NCBI GenBank assembly: GCA_020444515.1
Contig: JAHLKX010000012.1
Span: forward strand, 1 to 64,000
Source: Bacteroidota bacterium
GTDB lineage: Bacteria; Bacteroidota; Bacteroidia; Bacteroidales; JAADJA01
Direction: 5' to 3'
DNA: 64,000 nt
This document shows positions 28,956 through 38,377 of the stretch, one piece after another. The number at the start of each line of letters is the position of its first letter. Positions within the stretch are counted from its first letter, which is position 1. A model generated the notes under the pieces. The model worked only from the letters and a program-made list of their open reading frames with translations, did not search any database and was not told where the DNA came from. The position numbers and the translations under genes are program-made.

Positions 28956-29693
28956 TTAATTGAAAAGGTTGTTCAAAAATTTTGATGAAACCGGAAACTC
29001 AAAAACCTGTTCATTTGCACGCAAAATACAAATTTTATCCTTTCTTCTGACTTCAGTCAAGTAGAGCTGATTGATTATCAATGATCTGTTGATCCGTTTG
29101 AATTTGTAATTGGCCAATTGATTCTCAAGTCGGCCAATATTTACAGTGATGGTTTGTTTTTCACCATTGGCAAAATGAAGATCCGTGTAGTTACCTTCAG
29201 CCTCGCAAAAAATAATCTCTGATGTACCAATGAATATAAATCCGCCCCGGGTAGAAAATCTAAGTTTATCAACCTGTAGATTATGCAACAAGTTTTCAAT
29301 GCGTTTAAGACTGGAAGCCGATTGAAGATCGTTTTTATACCGATCAATTGTTGCTTTGAGGTCATCAATATCTATGGGTTTTACCAGGTAGTCGAAAGCA
29401 GCATGCTTAATGGCCTGAATGGCAAACTGGTTATAGGCGGTTACAAAAACAATGGTTGGATGGAGCGGAAATGATTTTAGTTCATTGACGAGATCAAAAC
29501 CGCTTTTACCCGGCATATCAATATCCAGGAAAAGCAGATCGGGTTTCAGGTTGGAGATAGAAACCAGAGCCTTATCCACATTTTCATCAGCAGCAACAAC
29601 TTCAATATCCGAAAAATCGGACAACAGATTTTTCATCAGTTCCCTTGCCTCAGGCTCATCATCAACGATAACAGCGGTGATTTTTTCCATCAT
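28956..29693 (-). CDS. LytTR-family response regulator
   Basis: A 245-aa regulator. The receiver (about 5-120) has D11/D12, phosphoacceptor D57 in LDIDMPG, and the conserved Lys within DYLVKPID near 109. The LytTR DNA-binding domain occupies about 145-245 (IIFCEAEGNYTDLHF, then RINRSLIINQLYL, ending FPVSSKFLNNLF). It lies 68 bp downstream of the propeller sensor kinase gene and is its evident partner. The first two codons are both ATG, so the exact start is open by one residue. The target genes are unknown. Confidence 0.93.
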   Translation of the reverse strand: MMEKITAVIVDDEPEARELMKNLLSDFSDIEVVAADENVDKALVSISNLKPDLLFLDIDMPGKSGFDLVNELKSFPLHPTIVFVTAYNQFAIQAIKHAAFDYLVKPIDIDDLKATIDRYKNDLQSASSLKRIENLLHNLQVDKLRFSTRGGFIFIGTSEIIFCEAEGNYTDLHFANGEKQTITVNIGRLENQLANYKFKRINRSLIINQLYLTEVRRKDKICILRANEQVFEFPVSSKFLNNLFN

Positions 29694-29761
29694 TCAAAAA
29701 TAATTAAAAAACACCAAAAATATATTTATGGTTTTTGTATACAACCAATTAAATAAACCCA

Positions 29762-32734
29762 TTAATACGGAATTTTTAGTACTACCCGGGTACCGGCTGG
29801 TTTACCATCAGGGGAATAAAGATCTTCGATGGTTTGAAGGATTTTTTTATGATACAATCTAAAGTAAAGGTCATAAATATTTTGCATGATCTCTAAACCC
29901 TTGCCGGTGCTAAATTGATCTTTTTCCGATGCAACCTTTCTGCCAACACCATTATCTTCAATGATGATTTTCAGGGTATGGGTTTGATCTAAAATGGAAA
30001 TTTTCAGTTGACGGTTATTATTTTTATGCTTTAATCCGTGTTTTACAGCATTTTCCACGTAATTTTGAATAATCATTTTAGGAACCAGAATTTCCTGATC
30101 AACCGCAGGATCAATCGTTAAATCATAACTAAAATCTTTCTGAAAACGGATTTTTTCCAGATCCAGATAATTAAGTGTAAATTCAACCTCCTCATGAAGT
30201 GATCTTGAAATTTTATCAGAAACTTCCAGTGAGCTTCTCACCAGTTTTGCAAATTTTGTGAAGTATCGGTATGCCTTTTCCTTATTTTCCTTATAAATAA
30301 CAGAACTAATGGTATTCAGTGCATTAAATGTAAAATGGGGATCCATTTGACTGCGAATGGTTTTTAGCTGTAATTCCGATATTTGTCGTTCCGTATCCTC
30401 CTTCATTCTCTGACGTTTTCGCTTGATGTTTATCCAAACAATCCCACTCCCGAAAAGGATGGCAATAATCGCAAGATTCAGAGCGACCCGAAAGTAAATT
30501 GTTTGCCAAATAGCAGGTTCAATTACAAATTCAAAATTAGCGGATGATCGACTCCACCTGCCGTCAACATTCATGGCTTTGACTTTAAAAATATATTTTC
30601 CGGGTGAGAGGTTCGTGTAAGTGGATATCCGATCGGATGTCAGATCAAGCCACTGATCATCATATCCTTCAAGCATGCAGGAATATTGAATCTTATCCGC
30701 GGCATAAAAATGTATGGCATGATAATGAAAACGGATGTTTTTCATATAATATGGCAACTTGATCATGCCTTTTTCATCCTGACCTTTATGATAAGCCAAT
30801 TCAACTCCACCGGGTTTATTAGCCAACATTTTCCCGATCAGCACCGTGGGAGGAATCGTATCAGGGATTAAATGATCAGGCATATATTTAACCACCCTGT
30901 CTGATGTAGCCACCCAAATATTTTGATCCGAATCTTTCAAAATCCCATTCCGGATGCAATCAAAACCGAGAAAACCTTTGGCATGATCAATAAATTCAAC
31001 ACGTTCCGATGAGTCTTTATAAAAGCTATTTAGATCCAATATTGCAAGGCCTTCATTGATTCCCATCACCAACTTCGATGGATCCAGTTCAACCAGTGAA
31101 GATACCTGGGAACGAAGATCATTTTTTGCAATTCTTTTAAATTGGTTGTAATCAAAGAAATAGAGTCCTGCACTCGTTCCTAGCCACATATTATCTTTGA
31201 CATCTTTGTAGATCGTTACAGCACCAGCCGAATAATCATATTTTTCATTTGGGAATTCAATAAAATCCTGTCCGTCAAACCATGATAAACTGTACTCACC
31301 ACCTAACCAGTATACGCCATTTTTATCCTGTGCAATGGTTTTAATAAACTTCCTGGTATGGATAAAATCCTTCTCATATAAAACAGGATCTTTATAATTT
31401 TCCAATACAATTAAACCGGCTGTTGAGGCAGCCAGTAAGCGATTTTGGGCCGAGTCTTCAGATACATCAAGTACAGAACCTTCTGGCAGACCTTGCAGCA
31501 AGTTGAATTTTTTCCCGTCATATTGCAACACACCATCCCCACGAACAGGAAAATAAAGGCTGTGATTGGTAGCACGGATGGCTCCTGTGTAAAAAAAATC
31601 ACCATCTAATGTATTGTACACATTTTTGTGCGCTTGCACCACCTCGAATTTGGTTCTGTCCCATTTTCTGAGGCCATTCCCGTAAGATGCAAACCAAATA
31701 TTTTTTTGATCATCTTCAACAAGGGACCATACATACTCATTGGCTCCGGTCTCCAGTGTAAAATTTTGGAAGGCATCATTAATTTTTCTATAAAATCCGG
31801 TTTCGGTACCAATGAATAAGTTGTTTTCATTATCGACCAATATACTATTGATATAATTGAATTTTCTGGGATATTTTATCCATTGACCCTTCTTAAATAC
31901 AATGACATAATTCTGGTCTAATTGAAAATATGGATTTGCATCTAAATCAAAGTCATACAATGATGTTAGGTTTTGAATTGGAATTTTTGCAACCGGTTGC
32001 AATTTCTTTTGGAGGGTATCAGGGTAATATATAGCATGGGCATCATAACAATAAATGCGGCCTGATTTATCGCTGACAATATTGCGAATTTCTTTTCCGG
32101 AAAATACTTTCAATCCTTCATCTGAAAGCAAATAAATTTCACCTTCCCGGCTTTTAATCCAGTATTTTGAGCTATTATGCTGTTTGATAATTTTACTGAC
32201 CTCGAAATCGGATATACCCGCAATTGTTTGAATTAACATTGTATCGATTGGTCCTAGATACACGGGTACGCAATTTCCATTGAGAATGCAACACTCAGTT
32301 GAACTGAAATTGCGAATAATAAAAAGCCCTTTCTGAAATTTCAGGCTATCTTTACAAAACAGTGTTTTGATTTGGCCTTGCATCAGTCTTGAAATACCAA
32401 TGACTGAGCTAAAATTTATTCCACCATCATTATCTTCAAATATACGAATGATATAGTTTGAAAGTAAACCATCATTGACCGTATAATTGGTAAATTTTAG
32501 TCCATCAAATCGACTGACTCCGCCTTTGGTTGCCAGCCAGAGGTATCCTTTTGAGTCCTGGAACATGTGGATTACCTGATTCTGAACCAGGCCATCTGCC
32601 ACACTGTAATGCCTGTAACTATACTCCTGAGCGCTTAGCGATACACATAGGAAACAGGAAAATTCAAGGAAAAGTGTGATGGTCAAAAGATGAAGGTGAC
32701 ACCGCATGCAATGAGGTTTTCGAATGAACCTCAA
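29762..32734 (-). CDS. Propeller-type sensor kinase with LytS-like kinase domain
   Basis: A 990-aa membrane sensor kinase. A signal peptide (about 10-36) precedes an extracytoplasmic pair of propellers built from two-component-regulator repeats (about 40-640; for example SKGYLWLATKGGVSRFDG and KNIWFASYGNGL). A Y_Y_Y domain (about 675-745, with LEGYDDQWLDL and YTNLSPGKYIFKVKA) and one transmembrane helix (about 757-777) follow. The kinase has a His_kinase domain with MDPHFTFNALN (His at about 800) and a HATPase domain (NYVENAVKHGL, EDNGVGRK, GKGLEIMQNIY). Such sensors resemble hybrid two-component systems of Bacteroides but lack the fused receiver and AraC modules; the receiver is the separate LytTR protein. 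The ligand is unknown. It starts 12 bp after the 137-aa repeat protein. Confidence 0.93.
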   Translation of the reverse strand: MRFIRKPHCMRCHLHLLTITLFLEFSCFLCVSLSAQEYSYRHYSVADGLVQNQVIHMFQDSKGYLWLATKGGVSRFDGLKFTNYTVNDGLLSNYIIRIFEDNDGGINFSSVIGISRLMQGQIKTLFCKDSLKFQKGLFIIRNFSSTECCILNGNCVPVYLGPIDTMLIQTIAGISDFEVSKIIKQHNSSKYWIKSREGEIYLLSDEGLKVFSGKEIRNIVSDKSGRIYCYDAHAIYYPDTLQKKLQPVAKIPIQNLTSLYDFDLDANPYFQLDQNYVIVFKKGQWIKYPRKFNYINSILVDNENNLFIGTETGFYRKINDAFQNFTLETGANEYVWSLVEDDQKNIWFASYGNGLRKWDRTKFEVVQAHKNVYNTLDGDFFYTGAIRATNHSLYFPVRGDGVLQYDGKKFNLLQGLPEGSVLDVSEDSAQNRLLAASTAGLIVLENYKDPVLYEKDFIHTRKFIKTIAQDKNGVYWLGGEYSLSWFDGQDFIEFPNEKYDYSAGAVTIYKDVKDNMWLGTSAGLYFFDYNQFKRIAKNDLRSQVSSLVELDPSKLVMGINEGLAILDLNSFYKDSSERVEFIDHAKGFLGFDCIRNGILKDSDQNIWVATSDRVVKYMPDHLIPDTIPPTVLIGKMLANKPGGVELAYHKGQDEKGMIKLPYYMKNIRFHYHAIHFYAADKIQYSCMLEGYDDQWLDLTSDRISTYTNLSPGKYIFKVKAMNVDGRWSRSSANFEFVIEPAIWQTIYFRVALNLAIIAILFGSGIVWINIKRKRQRMKEDTERQISELQLKTIRSQMDPHFTFNALNTISSVIYKENKEKAYRYFTKFAKLVRSSLEVSDKISRSLHEEVEFTLNYLDLEKIRFQKDFSYDLTIDPAVDQEILVPKMIIQNYVENAVKHGLKHKNNNRQLKISILDQTHTLKIIIEDNGVGRKVASEKDQFSTGKGLEIMQNIYDLYFRLYHKKILQTIEDLYSPDGKPAGTRVVLKIPY

Positions 32735-32746
32735 ATTTAGTAAAAA

Positions 32747-33160
32747 TCAGAAATGCAATTTGTGGTAATCAAATTTTTGATTATCGGTGAACTTTTTGAT
32801 CTTTTTGGCTAACCTGATATAGATTTGAAGATCATGGAGGGCAAACCATTTTATGGAACCGACATCGCCGCGGGCTGCCATAGAAAGCCGGGCTAACAGT
32901 TCAAATTTATGCTTGATTAACCATTTGTATGCTTTTTGGTCATTTACAATGGCCATATCCAGCGCCGCATATTGCGGATATCCATTTTTCATTAACCATT
33001 GAAATGCCTCTTCACTACCCCTGATTGCCTTCGACAATGCAGCCAGTTCAGCATAACCGTTTTTTAAAAGCCACATGAATATTTTATCGTTTCCATCAAT
33101 GGCCTCTCCAAATGCAACCAGTATTTTTGCAGGGTATTCTGTAAGTTGTCCTTTTTGCAA
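32747..33160 (-). CDS. Unknown protein of four 25-residue helical repeats
   Basis: A 137-aa protein without signal peptide. It is built of a strict 25-residue repeat: Trp at positions 30, 55, 80 and 105, each followed in the first two cases by L-x-KNGY, and an A-I/A-x-G/N-x box at 20, 45, 70 and 95. This suggests a small alpha-helical solenoid, shorter in period than ankyrin (33) or TPR (34). Function unknown; a protein-protein interaction role is the reasonable inference. It lies 59 bp after the radical SAM gene and 12 bp before the sensor kinase gene on the same strand. Confidence 0.75.
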   Translation of the reverse strand: MQKGQLTEYPAKILVAFGEAIDGNDKIFMWLLKNGYAELAALSKAIRGSEEAFQWLMKNGYPQYAALDMAIVNDQKAYKWLIKHKFELLARLSMAARGDVGSIKWFALHDLQIYIRLAKKIKKFTDNQKFDYHKLHF

Positions 33161-33219
33161 AATGTATCCCTTTTGAATTGTAAAATTATAAAAATTAAGT
33201 TACTCTGATAGGTACAACG

Positions 33220-33996
33220 TTAATCATATACTTTTATTGAAATTCCAATCTTTTCCACTTTTCGGGCTATGTGCTCAAGCTCTGCCTTTGTTATTTTTTC
33301 AAGGGTGTCGATGGGTGTCTCTCGTTCAATGGGATAGATCATCACGTATTTGGGTCGGATATCCTGCAGCACCGAAAGCCATGCCTCTATTTCTTTATCC
33401 GTGGTGTTATCTATGATTTGCCCTTGATAAGTCCCACGAATAAACAAGGTTTGTATGATCTGATTTCCATCAAACTTTTTGAGGTTTTCAACAATGGACT
33501 TTAATTGAAGGCCAGGTGCCGGTTGATTGATCTTTTGAAAGGTCTCCTCAAAGGCCGAGTCCAGTTTCAAAACATTATTTTCAATTTTATTCAGGGCATC
33601 AAATACCTTCTTTTTATGGATCTGTGAAGCATTGGATAACACGGTAATATCAGTACCCGGGAAAAACTGATCACGGAGTTTTAGGGTGTCATTGATAATT
33701 TCATGAAAATCAGGATGAACTGTGGGCTCACCATTTCCCGCAAAGGTGATATTATCCGGTTGAATTTCTTTTTCGGTCATATTTCGCAGCCTGGCCTCCA
33801 GGGCTTTAAACACCTGTTTTCGGTCGGGTAATTGTATCTTTTTAGATGTTGACTGAAAGGTCCAGCCGCATTCACAATATACACAATTAAATGTACAATA
33901 TTTATAATGGAGTGGCAGCAAATTCATCCCCAGTGAAACACCAAACCGGCGGCTTTTAACCGGTCCGAATACAATCTCATCAAATAAAATGGTCAT
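33220..33996 (-). CDS. Radical SAM protein
   Basis: A 258-aa radical SAM enzyme. The start at 33996 (MTILFDEIVFGP) is chosen over an upstream ATG at 34092 because the family N-terminus and a TATTTTTG promoter box 16 nt upstream fit it. The 4Fe-4S/SAM motif CTFNCVYC (C34, C38, C41) is followed by another Cys (C43). A GNGEPTVHPDF block, typical of the second SAM-binding strand, is present at about 95. It belongs to the COG0731-like Fe-S oxidoreductase group whose substrates are mostly unknown. It appears to be the first gene of a four-gene run with the repeat protein, the sensor kinase and the LytTR regulator. Confidence 0.88.
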   Translation of the reverse strand: MTILFDEIVFGPVKSRRFGVSLGMNLLPLHYKYCTFNCVYCECGWTFQSTSKKIQLPDRKQVFKALEARLRNMTEKEIQPDNITFAGNGEPTVHPDFHEIINDTLKLRDQFFPGTDITVLSNASQIHKKKVFDALNKIENNVLKLDSAFEETFQKINQPAPGLQLKSIVENLKKFDGNQIIQTLFIRGTYQGQIIDNTTDKEIEAWLSVLQDIRPKYVMIYPIERETPIDTLEKITKAELEHIARKVEKIGISIKVYD

Positions 33997-34011
33997 TGTC
34001 CAATGTTTTTG

Positions 34012-34019
34012 CAAAAATA
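34012..34019 (-). promoter_or_regulatory. -7 element (TATTTTTG) of the radical SAM gene
   Basis: Exact TAnnTTTG match on the minus strand, 16 nt before the chosen start codon. It would give a very short leader and supports the shorter gene model. Confidence 0.5.
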
Positions 34020-34085
34020 GTTTTCTTATACAAACCATTTGTTCAGCAAAATAAATAAGTCGTTTTAATAGTTGATTATGATAAT

Positions 34086-34118
34086 TTTGCACCGACTGGT
34101 ATTTTTAAATTAATTTTG
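34086..34118 (+). promoter_or_regulatory. Promoter of the polyprenyl synthase gene
   Basis: TTTG (34086-34089) and TAATTTTG (34111-34118) are 21 nt apart and 22 nt before the start codon. A second TAATTTTG at 34082-34089 overlaps the -33 element. Confidence 0.55.
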
Positions 34119-34139
34119 ATCCCTGAAAGAGGCTAATGA

Positions 34140-35114
34140 ATGAGTAGACTTGATGAAATAAAAAAGCCAATTCAAACACATCTCGATATTTTCGAAAAGA
34201 AATTCAGGGAGTCGATGAAGAGCAATGTTGCTTTACTCGATATCATTACCCGATACATTCTGAAGCGAAAAGGTAAACAAATGCGACCCATGTTCGTATT
34301 CCTGTCAGCCGACATTACCGGCCAGATAGGAGAATCAACATACACTGCCGCCTCCCTGATTGAACTGCTTCATACTGCTACGCTGGTGCACGATGATGTT
34401 GTTGATGACTCCAATGAAAGGCGCGGATTTTTTTCGATCAATGCACTTTGGAAAAATAAAGTGGCTGTGCTGGTAGGTGACTATCTTCTTTCCAGGGGCC
34501 TTTTGCTGTCTCTTGACAACAATGAGTTTGAATTATTGAAAATTGTTTCGGCAGCCACCCGTGAAATGAGTGAGGGAGAGCTATTACAGATCGAAAAGGC
34601 CAGAAAGCTGGATGTAGATGAAGCAATTTATTTTGAGATCATTCGAAAAAAGACTGCATCGCTCATTGCTTCCTGCTGTGCTTCAGGTGCTGCATCAGCC
34701 GGAGCATCCAGAGATGTGGTCGAAAAAATGAAATTATTTGGTGAAAAAGTGGGCATTGCTTTTCAGATCAAAGATGACCTGTTTGACTATGAAAGTTCAA
34801 ACAAAACAGGTAAACCCAATGGTATTGATATCAAGGAACAGAAAATGACCCTACCACTTATTTACTTATTGAACAACGCCAGTTGGACAGAGAAACGCAA
34901 AATCGTCAATATTGTTAAAAATCACAATACCAATCCTGAAAAAGTTAAACTGGTCATTGATCGTGTCAACCAGAGTGGAGGAATTGATTATGCCAGAAAA
35001 AAAATGGAAATGTATCATCAGGAGGCCCTCGATATTTTGAAAACTTTCCAGGAATCAGAATCAAAAACGGCACTGAAAAAACTGGTTGATTTTACCATTC
35101 AACGAAAGAAGTAA
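34140..35114 (+). CDS. Long-chain polyprenyl diphosphate synthase
   Basis: A 324-aa trans-prenyltransferase that condenses isopentenyl diphosphate onto an allylic primer to build the side chain of menaquinone. The first Asp-rich motif is DDVVD (85-89) and the second DDLFD (212-216); both bind Mg and diphosphate. The residue five positions before the first motif is Ala, which leaves an open tunnel, so a long chain is expected rather than FPP or GGPP. The KGKQMRP motif for IPP binding is near 45. It is divergent from the radical SAM gene, and a promoter pair is visible upstream. The quinone product would serve NQR. Confidence 0.93.
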   Translation: MSRLDEIKKPIQTHLDIFEKKFRESMKSNVALLDIITRYILKRKGKQMRPMFVFLSADITGQIGESTYTAASLIELLHTATLVHDDVVDDSNERRGFFSINALWKNKVAVLVGDYLLSRGLLLSLDNNEFELLKIVSAATREMSEGELLQIEKARKLDVDEAIYFEIIRKKTASLIASCCASGAASAGASRDVVEKMKLFGEKVGIAFQIKDDLFDYESSNKTGKPNGIDIKEQKMTLPLIYLLNNASWTEKRKIVNIVKNHNTNPEKVKLVIDRVNQSGGIDYARKKMEMYHQEALDILKTFQESESKTALKKLVDFTIQRKK

Positions 35115-35178
35115 AACACTCCCAACCCATTTCCTGAATATTCAAAAAGAGTGATTTTTTTGATCCGTCAAGCAGCTA

Positions 35179-36438
35179 TTATAATAATTCAAGCCTTACA
35201 GAATCCTGCCTGATAAATATAAAGAGCAAAATGGTAAATCCCCACAAAGATGAGCCACCATATGAAACGAAAGGCAAGGGGATACCTATTACAGGAAATA
35301 AACCGATGGTCATTCCGATGTTGACTGCAAAGTGAAAAAAGAGAATTGAAGCTACACCATATCCGTAGATCCTGCTGAATTGCGATCGCTGTCGTTCTGC
35401 AATAATGACGATCCTGATCATAAGTCCGACGAACAAACCGATAACAATAAAACTCCCTATGAAGCCCCATTCTTCGCCAACTGTGCAAAAAATAAAATCA
35501 GTACTTTGTTCAGGTACAAATTTAAACTTGGTTTGGGTGCCCTTCAGAAAGCCTTTACCCGCAAAGCCTCCAGAACCTATTGCAATTTTGGATTGATTAA
35601 TATTGTATCCGGCACCATGAATATCGGTTTCTTTTCCCAATAAAACATTGATTCTTTTTTTCTGATGAGGTTCGAGCACATTTTCAAATGCGTAATCAAC
35701 ACTATACACATATATCGAAGCCAGGACAAGAACACCAGCAATCCACCCCCATTTTCTGCGGATCTCTTTAAAGAGCCAAATAACAAGCATGGCATTGACA
35801 GCCAGAAATCCAATTAAAATAAACTTGTTAAATAACAACGCCAATATGAACAATAGCCCAATTAGAAAACCAAGGACCAATAAATTTCCCGAAAGTCCCT
35901 CACGGAAAAGCACCAAAACCAACGCGGCAAATACCAGGGCAGATCCAGTATCGTGTTGCATCAGGATCAAACTGGCAGGAATAAAAATAATTGCAGCCGC
36001 TGTAACACGCGTCGATAATTTAGAAATATTGAGATCAATTTTACTAAGGTATTTGGCCAGCGCCAGTGTTGTGGCAAACTTAGCAAATTCAGCAGGTTGA
36101 AGGGAGAAAGCGCCGATCTGAAACCAGGATTTGGAGCCGGCAATTTCCCGTCCACCCAAAAGTACTCCAACCAGTAATAATATTATCAAGAAATATATGA
36201 TATATGCAAACGTGGAAAAAAACTTGGCATCAATGATCAGGATTACAAGGGCCAGCGCCACCGAAGTAATAATCCAGATCAATTGGCGGCCATAATTCTG
36301 ACTCATATCAAGAATGCTGCGGTGCTGTTCATCGTAAACAGCAGCATAAATATTGACCCAGCCAATCAACACCAACAAGAAATACAGTAAGATGGTGATC
36401 CAATCCAAATTTTGTATGATGCTTTTTTGTTGTCTCAC
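35179..36438 (-). CDS. rodA: RodA, elongasome peptidoglycan glycosyltransferase
   Basis: A 419-aa SEDS-family polytopic membrane protein of ten helices that polymerises lipid II during side-wall growth. Family signatures visible are LQPAEFAKF, QHDTGSALVF, QSKIAIGSGG and a C-terminal segment PFVSYGGSSL. It overlaps the stop codon of the PBP2 gene by one nucleotide, so the pair is translationally coupled, matching their known complex. FtsW is the alternative within the family, but adjacency to PBP2 favours RodA. About 65 bp separate its stop from the convergent polyprenyl synthase stop. Confidence 0.95.
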   Translation of the reverse strand: MRQQKSIIQNLDWITILLYFLLVLIGWVNIYAAVYDEQHRSILDMSQNYGRQLIWIITSVALALVILIIDAKFFSTFAYIIYFLIILLLVGVLLGGREIAGSKSWFQIGAFSLQPAEFAKFATTLALAKYLSKIDLNISKLSTRVTAAAIIFIPASLILMQHDTGSALVFAALVLVLFREGLSGNLLVLGFLIGLLFILALLFNKFILIGFLAVNAMLVIWLFKEIRRKWGWIAGVLVLASIYVYSVDYAFENVLEPHQKKRINVLLGKETDIHGAGYNINQSKIAIGSGGFAGKGFLKGTQTKFKFVPEQSTDFIFCTVGEEWGFIGSFIVIGLFVGLMIRIVIIAERQRSQFSRIYGYGVASILFFHFAVNIGMTIGLFPVIGIPLPFVSYGGSSLWGFTILLFIFIRQDSVRLELL

Positions 36439-38252
36439 TATTTTGATATTAAGTTCCCTTCCAGGATTCGCTTTTCTATATAGGGTCTGGAAATGGTATC
36501 ATTCAAATATTGTTCAATCAGCAAACTGGCAATGGGCGCTGCCCAGGTAGAACCATATCCTGAATTTTCAACAATCACCGACATGGCAATTTTCGGATCC
36601 TCTTTGGGGGCAAACGCAATAAACATGGAATGGTCCTTTCCGTGTGGATTTTGCACGGTTCCTGTTTTTCCACAAATTTCAACGCCGTCCAGTTTGGCCC
36701 AGCGCGCTGTCCCATGCTCCCCTTCAAAAACATCTAGCATGGCTTCCTGCACCACCGCGAAATGCTGTGGTTCAATGGTTGTGAACAATTTTTGTTTATA
36801 TGCTTCAATAGGTGCTTCGGGCATTCCAACAGCACGAACCAGGTGGGGTGGATAATAAAAGCCCCTATTGGCAATCACCACAGAGAGATTTGCCAGCTGT
36901 AAAGGGGTTATCAAAATTTCTCCCTGCCCGATAGCAAGAGATCGAATGGTCAGGGCATTCCAATGACCAGGCTGATATATCTTATCATAAAGTGAAGCAG
37001 TAGGGATATTACCACTTTGTTCAAAGGGAATATCTGTATTGAATTTATGACCGAATCCGATGCTTGTCACATGACCCCGCCAGGCATTGAAAGCGTCGGC
37101 CACCGAAGGATATTTAGGATTGTTGATAATGCTTTTGAATACATTCCAAAAATAAGGATTACAGGACTGCTCGATGGCTTCCTGCAATTCTAGTGGTGAA
37201 ATATGATCATGCGTGCACCGTATAGGAGTTGAAGCAGGACCATAACATGAATAAGAAGTGTAATCATGCAATACACCTTCCTGCAGTCCAACAAGGGCAT
37301 TGACCATTTTAAAGGTAGATCCGGGCGGATAAGTCCCCATGATGGCCCGATTTAAAAGTGGTTTTAAACTATCCTTTGACAGGTGGGAAAAATTATCACC
37401 CCGTACCCGACCAACCAGCAAATTCGGATCGTAAGTAGGACTCGTCACAAAAGCAAGAATCTCGCCGCTTCTCGGATCTATGGCAACAATGCTGCCGATT
37501 TTGTTTTGCATGAGTTTTTCGCCATAACTCTGCAGATCTGCATCAAGCGAGAGATATAGATTATCACCCGGAATGGCAACCGTATCATATCGTCCGTTTC
37601 GATAACTTCCCTGCTCCCTGTTGTGAACATCTACCATGACGATTTGAACACCTTTACTCCCCCTCAACTCCTTTTCGTAAAAACGCTCCAAACCACTTTT
37701 CCCAATATAATCTCCCATCCGATAATAAGGATCCTGATCCATATCACGGTTATCAACTTCACCAATGTAACCCAGCAAGTGGGCGGCAATGGGCAGGGGA
37801 TATTTACGCAAAGATCTCGATTGCACAAAAAAACCAGGATATTTGTACAGTTTTTCTTCCAGAAAGCCAAATTCCTCTTTCGTGATCTGCGCAACAAAAG
37901 TGGAAGGTTTATAATAGGAATAACTTTTGGCTTTTTTTAACCGGGCTTTGAATGTTGAATCGCTGATGTTCAGTAATTGACAAAACTCTATCGTATCAAG
38001 TTCTTCAACCTGACCGGGTACGACCATCAGATCATAAGCCGCCTCATCATAAACCAGTAACTTGCCATTTCGGTCGTAAATAAGGCCGCGGTTAGGATAT
38101 ATGATATTATGCCGTAATACATTGCTTTCAGCACTCAACAAATAACTTTGATCCAGCACTTGCAGATAAAAAAGCCGGGCAATGAAAATAAATCCCACTG
38201 CCAGTATCAGAATGATAATGATATATTTCCGATCCGAAAAACTTCTGTTCAT
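36438..38252 (-). CDS. mrdA: Penicillin-binding protein 2 (elongasome transpeptidase)
   Basis: A 604-aa class B PBP. An N-terminal membrane anchor (about 10-28) is followed by the pedestal/dimerisation domain (about 45-230, with PNRGLIYDRNGKLL and IGKSGLERFYE) and the transpeptidase domain (about 245-590). The active-site motifs are SxxK as GSTFK (Ser312), SxN as SCN, and KTGT near the end of the domain. It cross-links peptidoglycan and works with RodA, whose gene overlaps downstream. A TAATTTTG box 45 nt upstream of the start is a candidate promoter. The usual upstream partners mreB, mreC and mreD are absent. Confidence 0.95.
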   Translation of the reverse strand: MNRSFSDRKYIIIILILAVGFIFIARLFYLQVLDQSYLLSAESNVLRHNIIYPNRGLIYDRNGKLLVYDEAAYDLMVVPGQVEELDTIEFCQLLNISDSTFKARLKKAKSYSYYKPSTFVAQITKEEFGFLEEKLYKYPGFFVQSRSLRKYPLPIAAHLLGYIGEVDNRDMDQDPYYRMGDYIGKSGLERFYEKELRGSKGVQIVMVDVHNREQGSYRNGRYDTVAIPGDNLYLSLDADLQSYGEKLMQNKIGSIVAIDPRSGEILAFVTSPTYDPNLLVGRVRGDNFSHLSKDSLKPLLNRAIMGTYPPGSTFKMVNALVGLQEGVLHDYTSYSCYGPASTPIRCTHDHISPLELQEAIEQSCNPYFWNVFKSIINNPKYPSVADAFNAWRGHVTSIGFGHKFNTDIPFEQSGNIPTASLYDKIYQPGHWNALTIRSLAIGQGEILITPLQLANLSVVIANRGFYYPPHLVRAVGMPEAPIEAYKQKLFTTIEPQHFAVVQEAMLDVFEGEHGTARWAKLDGVEICGKTGTVQNPHGKDHSMFIAFAPKEDPKIAMSVIVENSGYGSTWAAPIASLLIEQYLNDTISRPYIEKRILEGNLISK

Positions 38253-38296
38253 TGTCAGGTACTAATGCATTTTACTCTGCCAATATTGCCCGGTTG

Positions 38297-38304
38297 CAAA
38301 ATTA
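38297..38304 (-). promoter_or_regulatory. -7 element (TAATTTTG) of mrdA-rodA
   Basis: Exact TAnnTTTG match on the minus strand, 45 nt before the PBP2 start codon and just downstream of the aconitase terminator. Confidence 0.5.
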
Positions 38305-38310
38305 GCCATA

Positions 38311-38339
38311 AAAAAGGCCATCCGTTACCGGATGGCCTT
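38311..38339 (-). terminator. Terminator of the aconitase operon
   Basis: An 11-bp perfect stem (38314-38324 and 38329-38339, loop TTAC) is followed on the minus strand by a T run. It lies about 40 bp past the aconitase stop and separates it from mrdA. Confidence 0.88.
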
Positions 38340-38377
38340 AAGATATTGACAATGAATTTTTAATTCAGCAGGTTCGA

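Noticed and set aside
36438-36439. Frameshift between rodA and mrdA
   Set aside because: The one-base overlap is a normal translational coupling; both genes are full length with intact motifs.
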